The notes below the pieces were generated by a model that was not told the DNA's origin, ran no database searches, and worked only from the letters and a program-made list of their open reading frames with translations. A program made the position numbers and the translations under genes. Below are positions 49,799-62,060 of a stretch of 64,000 nucleotides of DNA, one piece after another. This stretch comes from Callipepla californica brunnescens (lineage: Eukaryota; Chordata; Aves; Galliformes; Odontophoridae): assembly GCA_023055505.1 (NCBI GenBank), contig JALIRH010000013.1, positions 9,548,001 through 9,612,000 on the forward strand. Direction: 5' to 3'. Position 1 is the first letter of the stretch. The number at the start of each line of letters is the position of its first letter.

Positions 49799-51101
49799 GA
49801 TTGATGTTCTGCAGTAGTCATGCTAAGAAATGTTGATCCAGTCTCTCCATAGCTTGCCTCCTGGGAGAGACCAGCAAACCTCAAGATATTTTAATATAAA
49901 TTTTATTTTCCTCTTATATAAATTCCATTCAATTAAAAATCTGAAAGATCATGTGTTATTATGTATTACAATGATAGATAAGATCACTATTCATTATGCT
50001 TCATTCTAGCCATTGATGTAGTCACAATGATGAGCAAATTCCTACCTATCCGAAGGTAAGCACATAGATAGTTACTTACAGAATTATAGTCTAGGTAGCC
50101 AGGTTTTTTCCAGACTTATTTCCCTGGATTCATACATCATCTTTGTTCAATATCTTCTACATGCAGAGTTGATTATAAAATGCTCTCTGTTTAAAAAATA
50201 AATATACTTCTGGCTTGATAAAAATAAATAAATCTGCTAATGTGCAGATGCTCAACCTTTTGGTACTATGTTAAGGAAAAAAACTGATCCTGATTATATG
50301 AATTATTTCATGAAATTATTTCTTCAGATTTGTTAGAAAGGAATAATATCTAGTGAAATATATTCTGAATGAATCAATTTAAAAAATTAACTGATTTGAG
50401 GAGGAAATGAGCATTCACAGCATTTTTCAATATGATAAAAAAGAATAAATCCATATAAAGTGTGACAAACATATACATAAAACCAGTAGTAATATGAGTA
50501 ATTACATAGTTATAAAAAGTTCAATTAAGAAATTGAAATATTTGTGAGGAATGAATGAATCCACTGGAGCTGTTAGAATTTCTTTACTTTCTTATTCTGA
50601 AAGCTGAGCAGCTTTAAAAGCAGAGACATTGTGGCAACTTCAATCAGCCTTTGGCAGGAAGATTTAGCCATGTTACATATGGGTACAGGTGATTTTGATA
50701 GAGTGATGCATGGAAGTAGAGTATCAGTTCTGTAATTGAAACGTTTTGTTAAATAAATATTTCAAAGTGTAACCTTGTACAGTGTTTATTTCAACAGAAC
50801 TCATTTGACAAAAGAGTTATTGGTGTTGACAGAGAATCAATTTTGCAATATTTCTGTAATCTGTTGGTTTGTGTAGCTTTTATTCACTGAAGATTGAGCA
50901 AGGAATTAAGATGGTGGGAGACAGGAAATTAAATTTGCTTGTTAAAAAGTCTTAAAAATCTTGCTTTGGTACATCAACTAATTGAAGGTATGAACTTAAA
51001 AACTTCTATGGAATTGACACACCAGTATTTCAGTCCTCACGTAACATGAAAGAGAAGTGACAGCTTCTAGGCAATAAATGTTAGACAAAAGATACTTCTT
51101 T

Positions 51102-51124
51102 AAAAACAAACAAACAAAAAAAGA
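51102..51124. repeat. (AAAC)n low-complexity tract
   Basis: Three AAAC/CAAA units followed by an A run and GAAG. Confidence 0.8.
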
Positions 51125-53842
51125 AGATTAGTATATCTGTACTTGATTGATAACTGCCAAATTAACAGAAACATTAAATTAAAACCCAGAGGCTCATTCA
51201 AATTGTCTTCCTGCTACACAGACACATTCAGCAAAGCTTGTTTACTGCTTTTAGGAGTGATAATTAGCAATAATCTAGTTTGAAAACACTGATGAAATTC
51301 ACAATATTATCATGAGTACCTTTCTTAAATACTTCCTGATGGATTTTGTAATCAGCCATTACAAAGTAACGTTGATGGATATGATAAGTAAAGCATTTGC
51401 TTGGATAAATGCAACTTCTTGCCATGGTATTAACTCAACAACTGTTCTGCTGGAGAACAACTGAGGGAATTCCTTCATATGAAAATGTGTGAAGAATACC
51501 CATGGTCCCTTACAAATCTGATTTGTAGAGTTGATGGTTTGCTTTTAGCCAGGTAAATGAGACTACTTGTGGAGACTCTCTGGTCCCAAATCTTTGCTAT
51601 ATTAAAATGCAAGCAACAGAAAATTAAAGCATCTCCTCAACTCTTCAAACATCATAGAAAAATATTCCAAGCTTAATGAAAACAGAACTTGAAAAGTCAG
51701 AGCAAATATGAATCCTGGGTAAGGGACAGGGGGGAAAATAATGTAACACATAAAAAAAAATAAAATAAAACATTTCCATTGAGTACTCAAAACTATTCTG
51801 CCATACTTGCTTGCTCTTAACAGGTCAGAGAATGAATCCTTCAGTTGCATTATAGAGCACTCACAAAAGACTTCCACAACTTCAGTGATTTTGCATCATC
51901 ACTAATTGCTGTGGCTAATAAGCAGTTCATAAATATCAGTGCTAGTGGAAGACTTGCTTTCACTACCATTCATAACTTCTAAACCACGAAGCTTAACAAG
52001 CATCCCTACAAAGCTTCATTATTCCTCCTTCCCTTGTTTTCCCTAGTTTTATTAAGCAAATCTGGAATACTATTTAAAACCTGTCTTAGCATACTACACT
52101 AGGACTGATAAAATAAGCGTACTACACCATTACTAATTGATTGGCTTCTCACAGGATCACCTGTGGATGCTGAGTGATGAAAGGAAAGGTCTTTCCTCTC
52201 CTCACACTCACAACCATTGCATACCTTAGGGTATACATGTGCACACATCTAAATACATAAATAAAATAACAAATTACCATTGTTATTTCTTCTGATAACT
52301 GATGGCAAATAGTAATTATTATTACTCTGATGGAATTGACTCATCCACCAGGGCTCTATAGTCTGAACTGTCTGCAGCAGAGCTGTAAATCCCACAGTCT
52401 GATGGGAATAGCTGGAGAAAAAGAATGCCTGACACACTGGGATTGAGAAACAGTTCAAAGCATTCTAAAAACACAACTTTTAACTTTGTTATTGCGAGTT
52501 TTTTTAATTATTTAAATAAGTAGTTCTCCTCTAAGATGTGCAGCTGCAATGGGTGAACTGCTGTGCAGATACAATACTCCATCTCTTCATTTTAGTATTG
52601 ACAAATGTTGTATCACTGTGAAATTCAGTTTTTCCATAAGAAAAACTGAAGCCCTGATAAATATTTTGAGAAACATTCATGAAAATACTGTGCCTCCAAA
52701 CAGATAATGAATATTAATACACCAATATCATCATATTTTAGTCTTGTGTAGTACTTCTTGCAAGTTATCCAGAAGATACGGTATCGATACCACTGCAATA
52801 CATGTAAGGGTTTATCACAATAATTCTAAGGGGTATTTCTGGTAAAATAGCTACTCTTTTTCTAAAAGAAAGAATTATTTAGTACTAAAAGTAAAGAGTT
52901 GAAAGTTATACACGTATTTCAAAACACCTGACCGACAGTTAAGATCTAGGGTTTTTATATTTTGTATTTCATCAAATAAAAGCATAATTATTTCCAACTT
53001 TTTGTGCTAACTGTATACATCTGTATAGGGTTGTTGCTAATTTTGTTTTGTTGGGGTTTAAACTTTTTTTTTCCCCTCTTTGTTGTTATTTTTCAATCTA
53101 AGTTGTCATTTAGGAATTAACATAGGAAGCACTGAAGAGACTCTTGCTTTTAGTGCTACAGACAGCAATCGAATTAACTTCATGACCAGAGATAGACCAC
53201 TGTTAAAGACTCAAGTTATGTTAATAAATGAATTTCATTTGTCAAGGAAGAATATAACTGATAGAACAACAATAAAACTGCACAACTCTGCCACAAACAA
53301 ATGAGCCGGTCATATGTTTGAACCAAAATATTTCTTAAAAAGCTCAAATGATCTAACAGGTTATGCCTGAAAAGAAGAAAATACTTCCCCATCCAAAGAA
53401 AACAAAGAATAGTGATAATATGAGTGGGTGCTGAAGACTCTCTTGACCTATCTTTCCTTTTGTATCAATTTGTCACTACATTCTTCTGTTATTCAAATAT
53501 TGTGCAGTTCTCTGGTAGACACAAGACTGCTGTTACTGTTGCCAACATTGTAGAAGCAAATTTCCTTGTTCAGGAAAGATCAGAACCACCAGACAGCACA
53601 AACAACTCTTCCACACTGCAGGAACTTAGGAAAACCAGTTGGAATATTATAATAGTCCCTTAAAAACACTGTTGATGAAAAAAAGCATTTGAGAACAGAG
53701 AAGAAATACTAACTCCAACCTCAGAACAAATTAAGGAAATGGTATAACACTGATACAAGCAGATTTATGCACAGCTGTAGAGTTTAGCCAATTTGTAGCT
53801 TAATAGTGTAAAAAATGCGTTATCTGAGTATTTATTTTTAAC

Positions 53843-53872
53843 TATTATATACATATACACACACACAGACAT
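53843..53872. repeat. (TA)n/(CA)n compound microsatellite
   Basis: ATTATATACATATACACACA followed by CACAGACATA: short TA units pass into about five CA units. Confidence 0.85.
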
Positions 53873-54620
53873 ATCCTAAGCCATCTGGATAAAGGCCAAT
53901 TGTGGCACAAGCATCATTGCCTGTACTTAGGTAGTGAAAACTACAATCTCACTTTTGCTACCATGTACCGTTATAATTATGAGTTGAAAATCTCTGAAAT
54001 ATGGATTACCTCAGTGCCATGATTTTGTGTATTCAAATTTCAGCAGTGTTACAGTTGATAATCTCTCCAGGATGTCCTCTCACTATATGACTTTCTTGTC
54101 ATGTATTTGCATTCTTCAGCTCTACATCCTCTCAAGTCCCTTTTTCCTTCCATATTTCTTTACCTCCTCTCAACCAAATTTCAGATATAATTATAGACTG
54201 TATGCATTTCCCTCAGTGCATTTCCCAATTTACTTTTAAGTTCAACTTTTCCCAAAAGTAACCAAAGACCAACCCATTCCAGAATTTAGTATGAATTAAA
54301 ATACACAACAGCTAAACAGAGTAACAAAGTACACTTTACAGATAAAATCTATAAGGATACACAGGAGGATTGTGGGGAAGACTGGAGAAATCATACTGCA
54401 GAAGACAGGGTGTTACTTGTTTAAAAAGTGTATTCAGGAGCCTGAGGTCGCAAAGATGAACTGGACAACATTTCCCAAATGTACAAAACTGGTGTAATTC
54501 TGCTTGCAATAGGGAGTGCACACAAGTGTACACACATTTGCTTCTTTTAATTCTACAATACTCCACAGAGAAAACCTATGTAGAATTTTTTTTTAATTTT
54601 AAATATATGTATAAATAAAA

Positions 54621-54835
54621 AATCATGGAATCCTTAGAGTAAGAAAGAACCTTTAGAGGTCATCTAGTCCAACTCCCCTGCAATGAACAGGGACATGCAC
54701 AGTTAGGTCAGATTGCCCAGGGCCTGATCCAGCCTTGCCTTAAAAATCTGCTGGGATAGGCATCAACCACATCACTAGGCAAAATGTTCCAGTGTCTTAC
54801 CACCCTCACTGTAAAAGACCTTTTCTTATCCTTAT
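54621..54835 (-). mobile_element. CR1 LINE 3' end (minus strand)
   Basis: The plus strand reads AATCATGGAATCCTTAGAG, 'ggtcatctagtccaactccc', 'ctgcaatgaacagggacatg', 'ttgcccagggcctgatccag', 'ggcatcaaccacatcactag' and 'tgttccagtgtcttaccacc', the reverse complement of a CR1 3' UTR. It is about 215 bp, 5' truncated, and preserved better than the 1.6-kb copy. The 'cccctgcaatgaacaggg' block marks a subfamily different from the 18-kb copy. Confidence 0.93.
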
Positions 54836-55797
54836 GTACATATACACGTTACACTTCTCAAAAGAGGAATCAAGTGAAATATGGTCAATTTCTGTCATTT
54901 TTAAGATGGCCTTCAATGAGGAAACAATTAAAATTGCCATTTGTAATGAAATCTGTTTCAAATGATGAAAAGTATCTCTATATGCTACTTAGAAAGGTTC
55001 TTCATTCAGTCACATAAACTCATTATATCTGCCAGCAATATGCTCTCTGAAATACTAAAATGAGGTTTTAAGCAAGTATACCTCACAAGAATCTGAATAT
55101 ACTATGTACTACCTGAGCCAGGTTAATTTACTGGCAAATGTAAAACGAACTACAGAGGATAAACAATAAACAGTAACACTGTGTTAGATATGGACTCTAC
55201 TCACTCTGGATTCAACAGTACAGAAGCTTGATGTTAAACATACTGTAGCATGCTTGATTTAAATATCAGTTTAAATGCCAATTAAAATTAGTATGCATAT
55301 CAGAAATGAAATGCATTTATGATGAAATAAACTACTAAAAAATGCAGGAAACGAAATAGGAGCCAACAAGTTTTCTACTAAGACTCCAAACAAGATCCTC
55401 CTGACAGTCTTTCATTTCTGTTGAATTCATGAATACTTCGTAGATGCAATTTCTACTTTTAGGAGCAGATAAGAAGAACTACATTTAGTCCAAGATTTAG
55501 TAAGATTCTTGCCAATTGCTTCAAGTAGTAATTAGTTTCAAAGGAACCATTACAGAGCTTTAACTACCACAGATCATAAGGCTTTGGCCAATCAAATTTA
55601 ATTATTCCCACATATCAGATCCCATTTCCAGATCTCCCATCTTGAAATTCTGGCATGTCCTACGCTTACAAGATGTTTATCTCGAGTGAAAAATAGTTTG
55701 CAATTGACCATTCCATTTCCAAGGATTTCCTTCATATCATCACTAATCCAAAATACAGTTTGTCTTCTAGAACACTTTCTTCTCTCCTTAAAAAAGT

Positions 55798-56082
55798 AGG
55801 AGTACTGCATCCAGGCCTGGGGCCTCCAGCTCAAGAAAGATGCAGAGCTGTTGGAGCAGGTCTAAAGGAAGGCCATGAAAATGATCAGAATTCTGGAACA
55901 CCTCTTTTATAAAGAAAGGTTGAGAGAGCTGGGCATGTTCAGCCTAAAGAGAAAACTCTGGAAAGACCTCACTGTGAACTTACAGGGAGCTTATAAACAG
56001 GAGGGTAACCAACTTTGTTGCAAATAGCAACAGGACAAGGGCAAATGGTTTAAACTAAAAAAAGGAGAAGATTTAGATTACT
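55798..56082 (+). mobile_element. CR1 LINE ORF2 fragment lacking its 3' end
   Basis: This is a coding-region piece of CR1 on the plus strand, truncated at both ends. The left end begins at AGTACTGCATCCAGGCCTGG. The right end stops around 56082 and is replaced by a T-rich tract (CTTTTTTGGTTTTTG and on). CR1 insertions normally keep the 3' end, so the missing tail implies a later deletion or rearrangement. It lies about 960 bp from the minus-strand CR1 tail at 54.6 kb. Confidence 0.88.
55798..56082 (+). pseudogene. CR1 ORF2 C-terminal remnant
   Basis: The conceptual frame from 55798 reads EYCIQAWGLQLKKDAELLEQ and meets a stop soon after. It continues with RKAMKMIRILEHLFYKERLR, ELGMFSLKRKLWKDL and QGAYKQEGNQLC, then a second stop. 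This order matches the region after the RT palm of CR1 ORF2 and is colinear with 8280-8560 of the 8-kb copy. At least two in-frame stops make it nonfunctional. Confidence 0.85.
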
Positions 56083-57390
56083 TTTTTGGTTTTTGTTTTT
56101 TTTTACTCAAAGTGTGCTTCTTGAATAAGAATTCTTGACCTTTGCTCATTGAGAAGCTAAAAGAACATCCCTGCATCTCCCAGATCCTGGCTGTTTTTGT
56201 TTTGCCATATATCACAGTAATTATGGAATGTCTTTGCCTCTGCTCTCTTGCACTCCCAAGATTTCACCTGACCTTGCCTTAGCTTTATACTTTTCTGTAA
56301 CAACATTAAAAGCAAACCAAAGCAAGCCAGTAAAAATACCTTGCAATAGAGACATTTAAGTTTTGTTCTTTATGCAGAATCTGAAAGATGTTAAGAGGGG
56401 AATAAACTTTGACAGAAATTTTATAATTACGAACAATAATCCTGAGCATTTTCATCAACTAGGGCACTCCAATATGAAGCTGATAATATATGGATGTTAG
56501 AGGCGAATATTAGTAACCCCAAAGAAAAATCTTTTGTCAATATCCACAGGTACTAGAGGCCAGTAGGATTCTTAAGAGGAAGAATGAAACAAACCTTTGG
56601 TAAACAATAAGATAAAGTTCACCTAGCTGTCCTGGACTCTTGTGCTGGTTTTCTGTTTATTCTTTCTGTTTCTTACTTTTTCTCAGTTCTAAAATTAAAT
56701 GTTATTAATGCAGAGAGAATCAAAGGAGCTTTTTATTCTTTTATCTTTAGGGAAAATGTGTAGCAGAAAAAAATCTGTTTTTCTTATTTGTAAAAAAGAA
56801 AAAGAATATAATACTTGAGAGACACAGTATATAATTAAAATTATTGAATTCAAAGCAATTTTAAAAGGTTTTCCAGTTTAAATACTACATATTTTAATAT
56901 ATTAATGTTAGGCATATACTATACATTATCAAAAGTCATTTGAACATGGTCACCTTATCTAAACCTCCTTAAACTTGCTGCCTGGGACCATAAGAGCTCA
57001 TATCTAACCTCAACCATTCTATAGTTCTGTTGTTCAGGATGTACAGCAAGGACTGATTAGAGTCAAGAAATGTCCTGAAGAAACACGAATTGGTATGAAT
57101 TAAGGTCACACATCCATAAGTCTAGTTTTACCATGTCTGTAGTCAGCTTCTAAGTAACGTCTAAAAGAAAAATTCAGAACCAAAGATTTTCCTTAAACCT
57201 GAATTAAAAGAACAAGGAGATATTACTTATGAGCAATCCCAGTGGCAAATAAATAAAAAATTAAATAATCAGGTAATAGTCCAAGTTAAGTAATTATTCA
57301 GTGTCAACAGATTACTGAAAGCACTGTTAATTTCAAGACAGTATAAAAGAATAAAATTCACAAGACTTCCAAATGGGCTTTGGAAAAAAA

Positions 57391-57404
57391 TATATATATA
57401 TATA
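57391..57404. repeat. (TA)7 microsatellite
   Basis: Seven TA units directly follow an A7 run. Confidence 0.9.
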
Positions 57405-58015
57405 AAGGGCTTTCACAAAATTCTAGAACATGTATAACTGTGACCAGACATCCAAGTCTCAAATAGTCACCATGATCTAGCCTGGCCAGCAGGCACAGCA
57501 GGTATTTGATTCCAGAAAATTCTACTTTTTATAATGCTTTAGTATTGTTAGTTTTGAAGCATCTTTGTGATCAATGCTTTTACCATCAGCAGAGAGAAAA
57601 GCGAAGTAAAAATATAAGCGAGCAAAAGTACAAGAGCGCAAGATTCTGAGCAAGAAAAAGCACTTACTGAGATATAGAAAGTTAGAAAGTTAGGAAAAAA
57701 GACAGACAAATCAGAACCAAAAAGTGGCAACATACCAATCCTAACAGACTCCTCAAAAGCAAGAAAAAGGTGCCCGCTGCAAATCCCTGGAGACACAGGG
57801 GTGGAGAAAAGGGCTGTGAAGCTGGCAAAGATGTCTGATTATAATAGAAAAAAAGCTGAAGTGCCTATTAATGCTACATAGTGCATACCTGAGACATTCA
57901 AGCTGAGTCATATCTGTAAAAAATAAACTCTCTTCATCTGGGATGCAAGACACTGCAAAGAGCTAAGTCATAGCCTCTCAACAGCAGCTTCTACTACCCA
58001 TTTTGTAAAAGTAGG

Positions 58016-58108
58016 GTTTTTTTTCTTTGGTTGTTTTTTGTTGTTGTTGTTTGGTTGTTTTTTGTTGTTTTTGTTTTGTTTTGCTTTGTTTTATTTGTTT
58101 GTTTTTTG
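58016..58108. repeat. T/G-only low-complexity tract
   Basis: About 93 bases made almost wholly of T and G, with (GTT)n, (GTTTT)n and TTTG units. It is the longest low-complexity tract in the window. It generates a spurious V/F-rich frame on the plus strand (58031 onward). Confidence 0.95.
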
Positions 58109-59732
58109 CCTCAGAGAAAGATCACTGACCATGATAACACTGGGGAAAGATATAGCATTGAATTTTACCACCAGTTCACTCCTACTGCTGGAACACACAG
58201 GACCTCAATGAACAACATGTTTATTTAATTGTTCTTTATAAAAACACTCTTTCTTCAAGTCTAAGAGAAAAAGGGTTGAAATTCAAGCCTTTAACAAAGG
58301 TAACCAGTCTTAAAATGCTTAAGCTCTAGCAATATTTTGTTTGGGATGAGGCAACGTTATGTACTCAGTGAAGACACACACACAGTATATTTGCTTTCTT
58401 TCAATCCTTACATTAAAGGCTCCTTGAAGCTACCAGCCCTGATATCTGGTGTCATACAGAACTACTAGCTAAGAACATGGCAATAAGTGATCATTGTTTC
58501 TATTCAAGACTTCTGTTCATAGCAGAAAATTAGAATGTTCTTCAACAGCTGTCAGCAGAGCTGGTGTGATGTTGGCATTCCAGATGGGAACAAAGGTAAG
58601 ATGCATGGCTAGTGTCTTAGACAGCTACAATTAAAATCCCAATCGTAATCACACCGAGCTGTGATGACACTAGTGAGCATCAATAACACTGATGTTGACA
58701 ACTACCCCAACTTTTTATTTGAATGTAATAAACTACTGACATAGCTTCTGCTATGAAAAGTGGCCTTAGTATCTATACAGCACAAATTCAGTTTTCTCTT
58801 AAGAAAAAGATTTTCTTCTAGCTGCTAACATTGTATTAAATTATAATATGACATAACTACACATTAGCAATGTAATTTTCTGGGCATCTTAATGCAATCA
58901 TAATGAAACAGGAAAAATTTCATAAAGGGTCTTCTATCCATACCTTCTTGTGATACTTATAGTACAGTACACTGATAATTTCACAGACCATACTGACATA
59001 ACGAACACATGCATTGTTTGGTAATCAAGGATTCTAGTGCTGGAATTCTGATACTGGTTCAGAGTTGGCTTACCTTATTTTCTCACTATTTTGTTTGTGA
59101 ACAGTTTGGATCTTTTTTTTCCCCCTTCGATCTAGACATAAACTCCAAATGTTTGAGACTGCAGTTTGGGAAACTAATCTAATTACTGTTAAATCTCAGC
59201 ACACAAGGTCATTAACCCAAATGAAGCAACCAGACTACCAATAATTTGTCAGCATTCCTTATATATGGCACAATTAGAGATGTCTGGAACAACAAGCTTC
59301 TTTTAATTATTTAACTTCGTTTTTATTTGCACTTACAGATATAAACATATTCTTGTCTAAGGAGAATATTTAAGACACCATTACCAAAGCAGACAGTAGT
59401 GTACATATTATCATTAGAGGGATGTATTTGTACATTGCATTTACCTTCAACACAGCAAGATGGAATTTTAAAGCAAACTGATTCTATGTGGATTCTTACA
59501 TGGGTTTATAGTTTTGACAGCACTTCAATAGAGGATCTCACTTTACATTCACATTGGCTTTACACCTTCCCAATGGCTATCATGCTCTATTTTATTGTTC
59601 AACAGTAATTTTCTTACAATTGCAAAAAAGGAGCAACTGTCAATTATCAGTTGTTGAGAATCCACAATCAATTTATTCTTCCAAAAATCAGTGTCTGTAT
59701 TTGCTCGGCATTTCACCTTCCCCTGAAATCCA

Positions 59733-59750
59733 TTCTCACAATTGTGAGAA
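59733..59750. repeat. Perfect 18-bp palindrome
   Basis: TTCTCACAATTGTGAGAA equals its own reverse complement. By my estimate about 0.24 are expected by chance in 64 kb. It has no spacer and no known family match. It could be a dimeric protein binding site or chance. Confidence 0.9.
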
Positions 59751-62023
59751 AGTTTTTATCCAAGAGTAGCTGAGTGTGTCCTCATTATACAATATGTCCC
59801 ATGTTGTGTATAGTGCACATGAAAAAGTGTCGTATTTTTAATAAATAAAATAAATATGGATGTTTAAAGCACACAGATTTCTATATCACCATTTTGGCCA
59901 AGTAATGTTTCAGAGCAAGATGCCCTGTACAGTTGTTCTTACAAGGTCTTTACTAAAGCACTATAATCAACAAATAAAGTTATCAACATTATGATGTGCC
60001 TCAACACAAAAGGTTTAAATTTAGCTGTGAGTTATACACAATGAATAATTCAAACAAATCTGTTCATATGCACAGTACTATATCAAATTTAAGAATTTCA
60101 GTATTTGCCTTGTTTGATTTTGATGCCTGTAATCCAACATGATTTCCTTTTTCAGAACACTCTGACATTTGTTCTTCAAAGAATTACAGGGAGGGTTCTT
60201 AAAAATAAGTTAGTGTCTCATATAAACCTGCTCATTTCTACCAGACTCTACAATAACTATTTTAAGTTATTATTTCATTCATATTCATTAGCAGTGGGCA
60301 GATACCAGAAGTATGTGGGTGACTGAAGGGAACTCCGAAACTGAGAATTAATACCTGCTGTAATTTGCTGTGGGGAAATGGAACAGGCAAAAACAGTCTA
60401 TATACTAAGTCACTTCTAGGAGTAGAAACTTCTAGGTACCTTGGAGATGACTGTCCTTGTTAGAAAACATCATAATTCATTCTTTAGTACTTAACATGGA
60501 AACAAAATGTTCTCTTAGCTAAGAAAAGCAAGGAAAAAATACATTAATAATAACATTAGCAACTATTAATCCTAATCACTAACCACTTTACAAGCAAGAT
60601 AATTAATTTCTCTCCATGTGAACAAAAGATAAACATGAACAGAAATGAAGACAAATTAAAAACACTTCTTGGAATCTACTAATGAAAAAAGAGGAGCAGT
60701 GAACTACCACAGGAAGTGTGGCAAAGTTCACTGTCTTTAGTACCTTAAATGATTAAAAAACTCCATGAGTAAGCATGAAACATTTCCAAAGACAGGGCAA
60801 GATTTACGTCTGGTTAAATACGACCACTCTCTAAGGCACTAAATGTTTGGATAGCGTTCCTATCTATGTTTCTCTGTTCCATTATTTTTAAATCTCTATT
60901 GTCTCAATGCAACATTAATTAATACATTGATATCAGTTAATGTAATTACTCTTGGAAAAATAATACAAAACACCTCTTTGGATATTGTACACAGTTTTAA
61001 GAAAATTATTTTTTGTCCTACTCGCCTTTGCAAGGGGCTACTTTCTATGAATATCCATGTTTTCAATGTTTCTGCCATGAATGATGATATTCAATGCTCA
61101 CTTTTTGTTGGATTTTCATTCATAAACTTTTGCAATGGAGAAGAGATTACAGACAGCATTCAGCTAAACACTCAAGTACATATCTCCTGGCATGAAAGTA
61201 ATGCCTTTAAGAAATAGCTTATTTGGTAGAATATCTTATGAGAAAGAACAAAGGAAGATAAAATCAACACTTCCCTCCTCTTCACTTCAAAGAGATCTAA
61301 GTCTTACTCAAGTCTTGTTTCCCCCCAGGCATTTACTCCCCACTTCTGAAGAGCACATCTATAAGTCAGTGTCTGTGTTCAAAACACAGTGAAGAAAGGT
61401 GAGCAGAGGTTAATTCCTTCCTCAAAGCAATGTGGAAATGCCTCAGTCCCACAAACTCACCCAATCAAGCAGAACAAACATGACTGACATAGTGATTCAC
61501 AAATAAGAAAGCAGATTTTTGTCATACTAATATGCTTGCTATAGAAAACCAAAGAAAAGAAACATATCCATTAATTGTGACGAGAAGTTGACAAGTCAAA
61601 CAGGAATGAAAGTCCAAGCTTAAACAAATTATTAGCTACTCAGAACACATGATGGACATAAAAGGAGGTAACCTGAAATGTAAATGTAGTACAAAAATTT
61701 CTTGAATCTGTTATGGAATATCAGCTCAGATCAATACTCTGAGAGTAAAATCTCTTCTGCAAGAAGCAGGCTTCCTAATTATCCAATAGTCACCCAACAG
61801 CAAATATTCACTGGCATTGTTTGCTATGTGCACACTGTATTAATTAGTTTTAATAATCACTGCTTACATTACACAGTTACAGATATTATTTTGAAAATGA
61901 GCTCCAAAAAATGCCTCCAGCAGTAAGTTTCATTTCACAATTGCTGTAATTGAAAGCTACACGTCTAGGAGAACAAACTGTTTTTCAAATTGAAATACAT
62001 TTTCAAGATTACCTCCATTCCTT

Positions 62024-62060
62024 TAAAAAATAAAAAAAAAAAGAAAGAAAGAAAAAAAAA
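62024..62060. repeat. A-rich (GAAA)n low-complexity tract
   Basis: A6, T, A11, then GAAA units and A9. Confidence 0.9.

Larger units (their letters stand above)
49799..54620. other. AT-rich noncoding stretch
   Basis: No gene is recognised. Open frames are at most 91 codons (minus 51602-51877). Short low-complexity tracts occur at 51102-51124 and 53843-53872. Confidence 0.55.

Noticed and set aside
56990..57030. Decayed CR1 tail ('aacctcaaccattctatagt')
   Set aside because: Only about 25 bases resemble the CR1 terminus and with several differences. The match is too weak to annotate.
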